From: Bacteroidetes bacterium RIFCSPLOWO2_12_FULL_37_12
Lineage (GTDB): Bacteria > Bacteroidota > Bacteroidia > 2-12-FULL-37-12
Reading direction: 5' to 3'
Length of the DNA: 64,000 bases
Assembly (NCBI GenBank): GCA_001769655.1
Contig: MEPC01000023.1
Coordinates: forward strand, 124,001 to 188,000
Under the pieces are notes generated by a model. That model was not told the origin of the DNA. It did not search any database and saw only the letters and a list, made by a program, of their open reading frames with translations. Positions 55,604 to 63,524 of the stretch are shown one piece after another; position 1 is the first letter of the stretch; every line of letters begins with the position of its first letter. A program made the position numbers and the translations under genes.

Positions 55604-55634
55604 TTTGCGAAAATAGAAATTATTATTATATTTG
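55604..55634 (+). promoter_or_regulatory. promoter of the bifunctional nuclease gene
   Basis: TTTG at 55604-55607 and TATATTTG at 55627-55634, spaced 19 bases, with the ATG at 55650. Confidence 0.65.
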
Positions 55635-55649
55635 AAATAGAAACAATTT

Positions 55650-56267
55650 ATGGTCAAAAAAATACAGCTTGATATTCTCGGATTATCCTACAGTCAATCA
55701 AAGACGGGGTCTTATGCTCTCGTTTTAGGGGAAGTAAACAGTAAGCGCCGCCTTCCGATTATTATAGGAGCTTTCGAGGCACAGGCAATAGCCATAGAAA
55801 TAGAAAAAATCACTCCGAACCGCCCTATGACTCATGATCTTTTTAAAACGTTTGCCAAGACCTTTAAAATAAATGTGCATGAAGTTATCATTACCGAATT
55901 GAAAGAAGGTGTTTTTTATGCAAAAATTGTTTGCTCTGATGGAAAAACTATTTATGAAATTGACTCACGCCCCTCTGATGCTATTGCTATAGCGGTTCGG
56001 TTTAATGCTCCCATATACACTTACGAAGACGTGTTGGCTGAAGCCGGTATTGTGCTTACCGATTATCCGGAAGAGACAAAACAAGAGGAAGCGTCTGTTA
56101 AACCTAAAAAAATAACAGAACAAAAAGGAAGCATTGAACAAACCGGAAATCCGTTAGCCGCATTTTCTCTGGATGAAATAAAGCAGATGCTTAAAGTGGC
56201 ATTAGATGAAGAAAACTATGAAAAAGCGGCGGAATTGAGGGATGAGTTGAAGAAGAGGGGGAAGTGA
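55650..56267 (+). CDS. bifunctional nuclease (BFN/DUF151) family protein
   Basis: 205 residues. The BFN/DUF151 core (LPIIIGAFEAQAIAIEIEKI, FKTFAKTFKINVHEVIITEL, GVFYAKIVCSDGKTIYEIDSRPSDAIAIAVRF) is followed by a UVR-type helical hairpin at the C-terminus (LDEIKQMLKVALDEENYEKA). BFN proteins in plants act as RNase and DNase; the bacterial role is unclear. The UVR motif suggests contacts with UvrB- or Clp-like partners. Followed by the NupC gene. Confidence 0.93.
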   Translation: MVKKIQLDILGLSYSQSKTGSYALVLGEVNSKRRLPIIIGAFEAQAIAIEIEKITPNRPMTHDLFKTFAKTFKINVHEVIITELKEGVFYAKIVCSDGKTIYEIDSRPSDAIAIAVRFNAPIYTYEDVLAEAGIVLTDYPEETKQEEASVKPKKITEQKGSIEQTGNPLAAFSLDEIKQMLKVALDEENYEKAAELRDELKKRGK

Positions 56268-56343
56268 GATGGAATAGTTATACAGTGGTAATACCGTGGT
56301 ACTACAATCGTATTACAATAATTTTATAATAACCCCCAAAAAA

Positions 56344-57693
56344 ATGTTTAACACCCTCAACGGACTTTTCGGAATACTTTTGATATTTGCTATTGCTTAC
56401 GCAGTGTCAAATAACAAAAAAAAAATACCATGGAAAATGGTGCTTTACGGATTGCTGATTCAATTTTTCTTTGCGGTTTTTGTCTTGAAAGGCCATCAAC
56501 TTGGCGCCTATTGGTCACCACTTGCATGGCCTTTGAAATTTTTTGAATTGTGCAGTAAAGCATTTGTAGTAATATTAGGATTTACAACCGATGGAGCGAG
56601 ATTCATTTTCGGTGACTTAGCATTGAGTCCGGGAAGTCCTAAATCTATCGGTTTCTTTTTCGCCTTTCAGGTTTTGCCAACCATCATTTTCTTTTCTGCT
56701 TTAATGTCTGTTTTGTATTTTCTTGGAATCATGCAGAAAATAGTTCAGGGCATGGCTTGGGTAATGTTGAGAATTTTAGGAACCAGCGGAGCGGAAAGTT
56801 TATCCTGCACTGCCAATATTTTTCTCGGACAAACCGAGGCGCCCTTGATGGTAAGACCTTTCCTTGCAAAAATGACTATGTCTGAATTACTGGCAGTGAT
56901 GATAGGAGGAATGGCTACAGTTGCAGGTGGAGTCATGGCGGCATACATACAGATGCTCGGAAATTCGTATGCACTTACTCATGGGATAAGTATCATGGAA
57001 GGGCAAATCAAATTTGCCGAGCAATTAATGGGTGCAAGCATCATGGCGGCGCCGGCGGCATTGGTTCTCTCTAAAGTGATATGGCCCGAAATGGGAGAAC
57101 CGGTAACGAAGGGGTCAGTGAAAATTGAAATACCAAAAACGTCAACTAACGTCATAGAAGCGGCCGCAGAAGGCGCCGGCAACGGACTTCAGCTTGCCAT
57201 GAACGTGGGAGCCATGCTGTTGGCATTTATCGCTTTAATCGCACTTACCAACTGGGGGCTGGAAAAAATCGGGTCTTTGATTGGGATGAATGATTTCTTA
57301 ATGAACAAATATGGTTCACCATTACGTTTGGAATTAATGATGGGATTGGTGTTGCAATATTTAGCAGTAGGAATAGGAGTTCCATGGGAAGATGCAAGAA
57401 CATTCGGAAGTTTGTTAGGAACTAAAGTTGTGCTGAATGAATTTGTGGCATATCTGAATCTTTCTGATTTAATAAATCAGGGAAAAATTATTAACGAAAA
57501 AACGATCACCATGATTACATTTGCCTTATGTGGATTTGCAAATTTTTCATCTATTGCCATTCAAATCGGAGGGTTAAGTCCTATGGCGCCTGAACGTAGG
57601 AGCGATCTGGCGGTGTTGGGGTTGCGGGCAGTGTTGGGCGGATTGCTGGCTACACTGTTGACGGCTACAATAGCGGGAATTTTGCTTGGGTGA
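56344..57693 (+). CDS. concentrative nucleoside transporter (NupC/CNT family)
   Basis: 449 residues from the ATG at 56344; the open frame extends upstream but its first 16 codons look like intergenic sequence. About nine to ten membrane helices. Family signatures: VILGFTTDGARFIFGDLA, LPTIIFFSALMSVLYFLGIMQ, SGAESLSCTANIFLGQTEAP, GGMATVAGGVMAAYIQMLG and FANFSSIAIQIGGLSPMAP. It moves nucleosides inward with Na+ or H+ coupling. In salvage it would work with upp and the nucleoside phosphorylase elsewhere in the window. Confidence 0.95.
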   Translation: MFNTLNGLFGILLIFAIAYAVSNNKKKIPWKMVLYGLLIQFFFAVFVLKGHQLGAYWSPLAWPLKFFELCSKAFVVILGFTTDGARFIFGDLALSPGSPKSIGFFFAFQVLPTIIFFSALMSVLYFLGIMQKIVQGMAWVMLRILGTSGAESLSCTANIFLGQTEAPLMVRPFLAKMTMSELLAVMIGGMATVAGGVMAAYIQMLGNSYALTHGISIMEGQIKFAEQLMGASIMAAPAALVLSKVIWPEMGEPVTKGSVKIEIPKTSTNVIEAAAEGAGNGLQLAMNVGAMLLAFIALIALTNWGLEKIGSLIGMNDFLMNKYGSPLRLELMMGLVLQYLAVGIGVPWEDARTFGSLLGTKVVLNEFVAYLNLSDLINQGKIINEKTITMITFALCGFANFSSIAIQIGGLSPMAPERRSDLAVLGLRAVLGGLLATLLTATIAGILLG

Positions 57694-57741
57694 TTTTCAG
57701 GGGTACTAAGGCACTTCTAAAAATTCAACCAAATGTCTCCC

Positions 57742-59421
57742 TTAAATCAATCTCCTTCTCATCAATTTTTCCAACAAGTTATGTAGTGGAAAAATTACAG
57801 ATGCCACTAGTGCATTTATAAGTAATTTGTACAAAGGTTCTCCACCTGTCAGCGATTCTATAAAAGGGTCCATCCAGACAAGAATAAATTCAAACAACAG
57901 CAGAAAAACAAAAAAGATCAGCCCTTCAGCTACCCGTAGAGGGATGTGTAATTTTCCGGAAAATAAAATTCCTGCAAATATGAACACCAGAAAAATCAGA
58001 ATACCTGAATATTGCAAAGTATTCCTCCTGCTGACTTCCGCTATTTTCTGTCTTCTACTGGTTTCATCCTGCTGAATTCGTTTCACCTCTGCCAGTTCAT
58101 ATTCGTGTTTAGCTTGTAATTTTCCGATTTCTTTACTTTTTTCTTCGCTGAAAAGCGAGTCCCTTGTTTGTGAATATAATTTAAAATAAAGATAGGCATC
58201 TTTGTAATTGCTGATTTCTTTTTCTAAATCGGACAATCCGCTGTAATCGTCACGTAAAAATTCCATGCTTCCGGTTTCAATGGCAAGTTCACGACCTTTC
58301 TGAAGAAAGTTCCTAGCTTCGGAATATTTTACCTGTCTGGTTTTAGCATCCGGCAGATTCCTGATTTGTGAGGCAAGAATACTTCCGATATTACTGTATG
58401 TATTAGCTATACCTGTTTTGTCTCCTATCTCTTGTCGGATTTCCAATGCGTGATGATAATTTTTCAAAGCTTCTGAGTGGTTTTTCAGGTCTCTGTAAAT
58501 GAGACCAATATTATTATATGTATTGGCGGTACCTTTTTTTTCACCCATTTCTTCACTTATCTTTAAAGATAATCCGTAATTTTTCAACGCTTCTGTATAG
58601 TTGCTTTTGTTCCAATAAATAAGTCCGATGTTATTCAGGGTATTTGAATATAAATTTCCGTTTTTCTGACCTGTTTCTTCGTATAATTTTAATGTGATGA
58701 GATAATTTTTCAGCGCATCATCAATATTTCCCTGACTCCAGTAAATGCCGCCAATATTATTGTGTGAGGATGCGATACCTTGCCGGTCGTTTAGTTCTTC
58801 AAAGTTCTTTAGTGCCATAAAATAATACTTTAATGCTTCTGGGTAATTTCCCTGACTCCAGTAAATAATTCCAATATTACCATACGTGTTGGAAGTATTT
58901 TTTTTATCCTTCAGTTCTGTAAAGAATTTGAGAGCGGTTTTATAATTTTTAAGTGCCACCGGAAAGTTCCCCAAATCTTTATTAATGTTTCCGATATTGT
59001 TATAGGAGGTAGCAATACCTGCTTTGTCTCCGATTAATTGACGAATGTTTAATGCTTTCTTACTATGAACGAGCGCTTTCCCATAATCACCTTTATTGTA
59101 GAATAAACTGGCATTGGTATGGTGTAGATTTGCTTCTCCCTTTTTGAAATTTATTTTTTTTGTGAGTGAGAATCCCTTTTCAATATAATTCCCGGCTTCT
59201 CCGGATTGTACGATTCGAAAATGCCAGGCGATTGCATTGAGGTGGTTTACTTTGTTGGTATCCTCTTTATCGGATTTGAGAAGGGAGAGGAGGGAATCGA
59301 TTTTTTGGAGTTGGCAATAGGCGGTAGGGAGGGGGAAGTTGGTAAAAACGAGAAAAAAATAAAATGTTGAAATGGAAAAAACTTTTTTAGAAAGTTGTGG
59401 TTTATACGTATAGTTGAGCAT
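57742..59421 (-). CDS. TPR protein with C-terminal membrane segment
   Basis: 559 residues. Signal or anchor at the N-terminus (FSISTFYFFLVFTNFPLP). About eight TPR units of 40 residues each (YNNIGNINKDLGNFPVALKN, SHNNIGGIYWSQGNIDDALKN, YNNIGLIYRDLKNHSEALKN), then a coiled coil (LQAKHEYELAEVKRIQQDE) and three hydrophobic helices (YSGILIFLVFIFAGILFSG, FFVFLLLFEFILVW). Related Bacteroidota proteins end in a histidine kinase, LuxR or cyclase domain; here only the membrane piece is present. The role may be as a partner or sensor. A -7 box overlaps the start. Confidence 0.85.
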   Translation of the reverse strand: MLNYTYKPQLSKKVFSISTFYFFLVFTNFPLPTAYCQLQKIDSLLSLLKSDKEDTNKVNHLNAIAWHFRIVQSGEAGNYIEKGFSLTKKINFKKGEANLHHTNASLFYNKGDYGKALVHSKKALNIRQLIGDKAGIATSYNNIGNINKDLGNFPVALKNYKTALKFFTELKDKKNTSNTYGNIGIIYWSQGNYPEALKYYFMALKNFEELNDRQGIASSHNNIGGIYWSQGNIDDALKNYLITLKLYEETGQKNGNLYSNTLNNIGLIYWNKSNYTEALKNYGLSLKISEEMGEKKGTANTYNNIGLIYRDLKNHSEALKNYHHALEIRQEIGDKTGIANTYSNIGSILASQIRNLPDAKTRQVKYSEARNFLQKGRELAIETGSMEFLRDDYSGLSDLEKEISNYKDAYLYFKLYSQTRDSLFSEEKSKEIGKLQAKHEYELAEVKRIQQDETSRRQKIAEVSRRNTLQYSGILIFLVFIFAGILFSGKLHIPLRVAEGLIFFVFLLLFEFILVWMDPFIESLTGGEPLYKLLINALVASVIFPLHNLLEKLMRRRLI

Positions 59422-59426
59422 AATTA

Positions 59427-59434
59427 CAAAAATA
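59427..59434 (-). promoter_or_regulatory. -7 promoter box next to the TPR gene start
   Basis: On the minus strand TATTTTTG matches TAnnTTTG and ends 5 bases before the ATG at 59421, so the transcript may be leaderless. Confidence 0.45.
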
Positions 59435-59471
59435 CGAATTATATATAAACTTCAAATTTGCACCCTACGTC

Positions 59472-60086
59472 CTAAATATATTTACCCTCGAGAACTCCCA
59501 ACATCTTCCCGACAAAACCAACCGCCTTGTCCGGCACCTCTTCGTATTCCTCCAGTTTAATTTTTATTGATAATTTTAAGAACCCTGCCTTTTCAATCTG
59601 CTTAAAAACAAATTCCGGATTTAATGACTCCAATAATTTGTAATTATTCTCACCAAAATGATGCTCCCACGGACTTTCATTCACACAGAAATAAATACCT
59701 GTGCCACTCAACATGGAATAGTTTTTTTTAAAACAGATTTGAAATTTTTTCATCCACTCTCCGCTCATCAGGAAAGTGCAGGAAAAACATTCACCCCACC
59801 AGAACATAGTCCGGAATGCAAAAATATCTTTTTGTGTGAAAAAAGCCGGATAATCGAGCATAAACCACGGAAGCATGTTGTAATTTTCACCTTTTGATAT
59901 TTTACCTTTTTTACGATGACATTCTTCCGGAAAAGGAAAACCGGAGGATGAAATATATTCACTTATCTTACGTTGTGTCACTTCCAACAATGCGATTAAT
60001 TTTTCGTTTACGGCACGTTTAGTATAGAAAAAGTCCTTATCAGAAAGTACCTCAAATTCGTGTTTGCTAAAATAGTTTTTTTCCAT
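59472..60086 (-). CDS. hypothetical protein
   Basis: 204 residues, no signal peptide or membrane helix, and I do not recognise the family. It is aromatic-rich in the middle (NMLPWFMLDYPAFF, FAFRTMFWWGECFSC, CVNESPWEHHFGENNYKLL), which may be a folded binding domain. It stands alone on the minus strand, diverging from the LptF/G gene across hairpin element C. One GTGWCAC word lies inside (59975). Confidence 0.75.
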   Translation of the reverse strand: MEKNYFSKHEFEVLSDKDFFYTKRAVNEKLIALLEVTQRKISEYISSSGFPFPEECHRKKGKISKGENYNMLPWFMLDYPAFFTQKDIFAFRTMFWWGECFSCTFLMSGEWMKKFQICFKKNYSMLSGTGIYFCVNESPWEHHFGENNYKLLESLNPEFVFKQIEKAGFLKLSIKIKLEEYEEVPDKAVGFVGKMLGVLEGKYI

Positions 60087-60206
60087 TTAGAAAAATGTGT
60101 TATAGTTTACAAATATGAGTAGAAAATGCTGAATTTGTAAATTTCCAGAAAATTTGTTACTTTTCAGTACCCACTCAATAAACCATAAATAGAATAATAA
60201 AAAATT

Positions 60207-60315
60207 TTAGCCACTGATTACACTGATTAAAAATGGGTTTAAGTTTTTTTTTAACATAAATCCGTGTAATCTGTGGCTAAATTTTATTTTTTCATCTTTG
60301 ACTGAATAGTTACGA
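60207..60315 (+). repeat. 109-bp hairpin element, copy C
   Basis: TTAGCCACTGATTACACTGA and TCCGTGTAATCTGTGGCTAA arms, with the same tail (GACTGAATAGTTACGAA). It is less similar to A and B in the loop. It lies in the divergent gap before the LptF/G gene. Confidence 0.82.
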
Positions 60316-60336
60316 AAATTTGTAATTTCTAATTAG

Positions 60337-60344
60337 TACTTTTG
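60337..60344 (+). promoter_or_regulatory. -7 promoter box of the LptF/G gene
   Basis: TACTTTTG matches TAnnTTTG and lies 21 bases before the ATG at 60366; a TTTG occurs at 60319-60322. The box overlaps an in-frame TTG (60342), which is therefore not the start. Confidence 0.5.
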
Positions 60345-60365
60345 TCTGCTATCAATCAATTTTCA

Positions 60366-61784
60366 ATGCTGAAACGCGTCTATATTTTAATTCTCAAATC
60401 CTTCCTCTGGCCCTTTATTTCCACCTTTGCCGTAGCTGTTTTTATTCTGCTTATGATTCCCTTAATAAAATACGCAGATGACATTTTTGGCAAAGGGTTG
60501 GATTATTGGGTGATGGCTCGTTTAATTTTTTATTTCTGCATTCAAACAACCGCCGGCGCCATTCCCCTTGCCATATTGCTGGCAAACCTGATGACCTTCG
60601 GCAATTTAGGAGAAAAAAATGAGCTTACCGCCTTGAAATCGGTGGGTGTTTCATTTCAGAAACTGTTGATTCCGGTTTTTATCATTTCTATTTTCCTCAC
60701 CTGGGTCACTTTTCAGGTAAATAATAAAATTATTCCGTATTGTAATCTTAAATTGTACAGTTTACTGTATGATGTAAAGCAAATGAAACCGGCTATGGAA
60801 ATCAAATCAGGAGTATTTTATAACGCCATTGATGGTTATAGCATCCGGGTAATCAAAAAGAAACCATCGGATGATAAAATCAAACAGATTATGATTTATA
60901 ATCACAGTGATTTCAGGGGAAATAATGATGTAATACTTGCCGATTCAGGAGTGATGTACAAACTACCGGAATATCAATATCTGAAAGTAGTTTTATTCAA
61001 CGGAGTGGTTTATTCTGAATTGCCCAAAAAAGGTGGTAGAAGCAGTATGGAAAAACCCAATGAGTTTGTGCGAACCTGGTTTGAAAAATGTGAGTTGATG
61101 TTTGATTTATCTTCCTTTAATCTCCAACGAACCAAGGAGGAATTATTTGCCGGTAATAAAAGCATGTTGAATGTGGCACAACTAAGCGATACACTTGGTA
61201 AAATGTCAGCGAATCTATTAAATCAACGGAATAATTATCCCGGGCAAATAAAAGTATATTACCGTTTTCTGCCTGGGGATACTTCGACCCATTTACCAAA
61301 AACGGATAGTAATTTTTCTTACAAAGGTTCGCTCTTTGGATTATTCAGTCCCGATGAACAAAGGCAAATTATTAAAAATGCATTAGCGCAGGTAAGAAGC
61401 GCTCAATCGTTTACTTCAGTGTATGGCAAAATCATAAGTCAACAGGAGAAGGACTTCCGGAAAATAGGAATAGAATATCATTTTAAATACACTATGTCTG
61501 TAGCGTGCATATTAATGTTTTTGATAGGAGCGCCGCTGGGAGCCATTGTTAAAAAAGGCGGTTTTGGTGTTCCTGTAATTATTTCCATGTTTTTTTACAT
61601 TTTATACTATGTATTATCCATCATGGGCAAAAAGTGGGCGCAGGAAGCCATTTATACAGTGCCTTCGGGCATGTGGTTCGGTTCGATTTTACTATTACCT
61701 ATAGGGTTGTATTTTTTGTATGTTGCTATGAATGACAGACCGTTGGTTAATTGGACGTTTTTAAAGAAATTATTTAAAGGTTGA
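60366..61784 (+). CDS. LptF/LptG family permease (YjgP/YjgQ)
   Basis: 472 residues. Three membrane helices at each end (FLWPFISTFAVAVFILLMIP, IFYFCIQTTAGAIPLAILLANLMTFGNLGEKNELTALKSVG near the start; MFFYILYYVLSIMGKKWA near the end) flank a periplasmic beta-jellyroll part. This is the permease subunit of the LPS export complex LptB2FG; whether it is F or G is not clear by eye. GEKNELTALKSVG is the coupling-helix region. It lies 60 bases upstream of rpsO. Confidence 0.93.
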   Translation: MLKRVYILILKSFLWPFISTFAVAVFILLMIPLIKYADDIFGKGLDYWVMARLIFYFCIQTTAGAIPLAILLANLMTFGNLGEKNELTALKSVGVSFQKLLIPVFIISIFLTWVTFQVNNKIIPYCNLKLYSLLYDVKQMKPAMEIKSGVFYNAIDGYSIRVIKKKPSDDKIKQIMIYNHSDFRGNNDVILADSGVMYKLPEYQYLKVVLFNGVVYSELPKKGGRSSMEKPNEFVRTWFEKCELMFDLSSFNLQRTKEELFAGNKSMLNVAQLSDTLGKMSANLLNQRNNYPGQIKVYYRFLPGDTSTHLPKTDSNFSYKGSLFGLFSPDEQRQIIKNALAQVRSAQSFTSVYGKIISQQEKDFRKIGIEYHFKYTMSVACILMFLIGAPLGAIVKKGGFGVPVIISMFFYILYYVLSIMGKKWAQEAIYTVPSGMWFGSILLLPIGLYFLYVAMNDRPLVNWTFLKKLFKG

Positions 61785-61794
61785 AAATTGAAGC

Positions 61795-61825
61795 TTTGTT
61801 CTTTAAATTTTATTCCATACCTTTG
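61795..61825 (+). promoter_or_regulatory. promoter of rpsO
   Basis: TTTG at 61795-61798 and TACCTTTG at 61818-61825, spaced 19 bases. The start codon follows 20 bases later. Confidence 0.7.
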
Positions 61826-61844
61826 CACCTCATTTTATAAAATC

Positions 61845-62120
61845 ATGGAACTATCAAAAGAATTAAAACAAGGTTTATTTGAGAAATTCAGCCCTGCAAA
61901 AAGCGCAAAAGATACGGGCTCTTCTGAGTCACAGGTAGCTATTTTTACCGAAAGAATCAATCATCTTACCGGTCATCAAAAAACCCATCCAAAGGATAAT
62001 TCCTCCCAAAAGGGTCTATTAAATTTGGTGAGCAAACGGAAAAAAATCCTCCAGCATCTTCACGATACAAAAATTGATAGATACAGAAAGATTATTGCGG
62101 AGTTGGAAATCAGGAAATAA
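61845..62120 (+). CDS. rpsO: 30S ribosomal protein S15
   Basis: 91 residues from the ATG at 61845; an upstream TTG would add 19 residues that overlap the promoter. S15 binds 16S rRNA early in assembly. Signatures: DTGSSESQVAIFTERINHLTGH, HPKDNSSQKGLLNLVSKRKKIL and HLHDTKIDRYRKII. A GC-rich hairpin follows at 62138-62157. Confidence 0.97.
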   Translation: MELSKELKQGLFEKFSPAKSAKDTGSSESQVAIFTERINHLTGHQKTHPKDNSSQKGLLNLVSKRKKILQHLHDTKIDRYRKIIAELEIRK

Positions 62121-62137
62121 TCTATCTCAATTTGTAA

Positions 62138-62157
62138 CGGCACGGTGCTCCGTGCCG
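62138..62157. repeat. GC-rich hairpin downstream of rpsO
   Basis: CGGCACGG and CCGTGCCG around a TGCT loop. No T run follows on the plus strand, so it may be a repeat rather than a terminator. Confidence 0.65.
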
Positions 62158-62193
62158 CATCAGTTGTAATACAGTGGTAATACGGTTGTAAGT

Positions 62194-63174
62194 TTATAGA
62201 CGTATTTTCTTCAATATCATCTCCAGAATCTGCCTTGTATTAACACCATCTGCTTCCGCTTCATAATTCAAAATTATTCTGTGATTGAGCACATCGTAAG
62301 CCGCTTCTTTTACATCTTCCGGTAACACATATTCCCTGTCATTTAAATAAGCTAATGCTTTGGATACGAGATTAAGATAAATACTTCCTCTTGGAGATGC
62401 GCCGTATTGAATGTATTTGGCGGCATCCTGCAACCCTATTTCAGCCGGATGCCTGGTGCCATGAATTAACTCCACAATATAATTTTCTAAGGAAGAGGAT
62501 ATTTTTACCTGATTAATTTCATTACGTATTTGTGATATGTCTTCTTTGCCCAAAACAGGATTAATATCCGCCGTAAAATTTATATCCGACATACGGCGCA
62601 TTATTTCGAGTTCTTCTTCTTTCGTTGGATAATCAATATTTATTTTCAGCATAAACCGGTCAACCTGCGCTTCGGGCAAAGGGTAAGTTCCTTCCTGTTC
62701 CACAGGATTCTGAGTAGCCATTACAAGAAAAGGAGGGTCTAAACGGTACGTGATTTCACCAATGGTAACTTGTTTTTCCTGCATTGCTTCCAATAAGGCA
62801 GATTGCACTTTTGCCGGAGAGCGGTTAATTTCATCTGCAAGAATAAAATTTGAAAAGATGGGTCCTTTTTTTACTTCGAATACATTGGTTTTCTGATTAT
62901 AAATCATGGTGCCAATAATATCAGCGGGCAGTAAATCGGGAGTAAACTGTAGCCGTTGGAAATGTAATGATAATGCTTTTGCGAGTGTGCTTACGGTTAA
63001 TGTTTTTGCAAGACCCGGCACGCCTTCAAGAAGAATATGTCCGTTGGTAAAAAGTCCAATCAATAAGCGGCTAACCATGTAGTGTTGCCCGACAATAACT
63101 TTATTGACTTCATCGTAGATTTTTTTTATCCGGGTATGTTGGATGACTGCCGGTGCTTCAGTTGAAACCATCAT
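62194..63174 (-). CDS. MoxR family AAA+ ATPase
   Basis: 326 residues. Walker A GVPGLAKT, Walker B ILADEINRSPAKVQSALLEAMQE, sensor VMATQNPVEQEGTYPLPEAQVDRF, and a C-terminal lid with NDREYVLPEDVKEAAYDVLNHRIIL. MoxR ATPases are chaperone-like and usually act with a VWA or DUF58 protein; such partners would be expected downstream (lower coordinates), but none is present here. The upstream gap contains tRNA-Leu. Confidence 0.95.
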   Translation of the reverse strand: MMVSTEAPAVIQHTRIKKIYDEVNKVIVGQHYMVSRLLIGLFTNGHILLEGVPGLAKTLTVSTLAKALSLHFQRLQFTPDLLPADIIGTMIYNQKTNVFEVKKGPIFSNFILADEINRSPAKVQSALLEAMQEKQVTIGEITYRLDPPFLVMATQNPVEQEGTYPLPEAQVDRFMLKINIDYPTKEEELEIMRRMSDINFTADINPVLGKEDISQIRNEINQVKISSSLENYIVELIHGTRHPAEIGLQDAAKYIQYGASPRGSIYLNLVSKALAYLNDREYVLPEDVKEAAYDVLNHRIILNYEAEADGVNTRQILEMILKKIRL

Positions 63175-63230
63175 AGTGTTAAATTTTTTTTGGGGGATTT
63201 AGACGTAGGAATTCTATACTTGTTTCACAG

Positions 63231-63315
63231 TGCCAAAGGCGGGACTCGAACCCGCACGGACTCAACGCCCACAAGATTTTAAGTCTTGCGTGTCTACCAG
63301 TTCCACCACTTCGGC
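63231..63315 (-). tRNA. tRNA-Leu (anticodon TAA)
   Basis: 85 bases on the minus strand with a long variable arm. Acceptor GCCGAAG/CTTTGGC; anticodon stem CAAGA/TCTTG around CTTAAAA with anticodon TAA; T-arm GGGTTCGAGTCCC. The 3' CCA is not encoded. Confidence 0.97.
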
Positions 63316-63316
63316 T

Positions 63317-63398
63317 GAGCGAAGGTATAAGGTATAAGGGTATAGGGGACATTCGTATTTTATACCTTTATTCCCCTATACCCCTTATACCCCTTTAC
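63317..63398. repeat. 9-bp tandem arrays (TATAAGG and TATACCCCT)
   Basis: GGTATAAGGGTATAGGGG on one side and CCCCTATACCCCTTATACC on the other form an inverted pair between the two tRNA genes, using the same unit as the arrays near 14.8 and 29.8 kb. Confidence 0.75.
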
Positions 63399-63407
63399 CA
63401 CCCTCTG

Positions 63408-63480
63408 AGCGGGAGACGGGACTCGAACCCGCGACCCTAACCTTGGCAAGGTTATGCTCTACCAGCTGAGCTACTCCCGC
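63408..63480 (-). tRNA. tRNA-Gly (anticodon GCC)
   Basis: 73 bases on the minus strand. Acceptor GCGGGAG/CTCCCGC; anticodon stem TAACC/GGTTA around TTGCCAA with anticodon GCC; T-arm GGGTTCGAGTCCC. The CCA is not encoded. Confidence 0.97.
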
Positions 63481-63524
63481 TTATGGGTATAAAATAATTT
63501 GCAAAAATAATAAATCTCAGTAAA

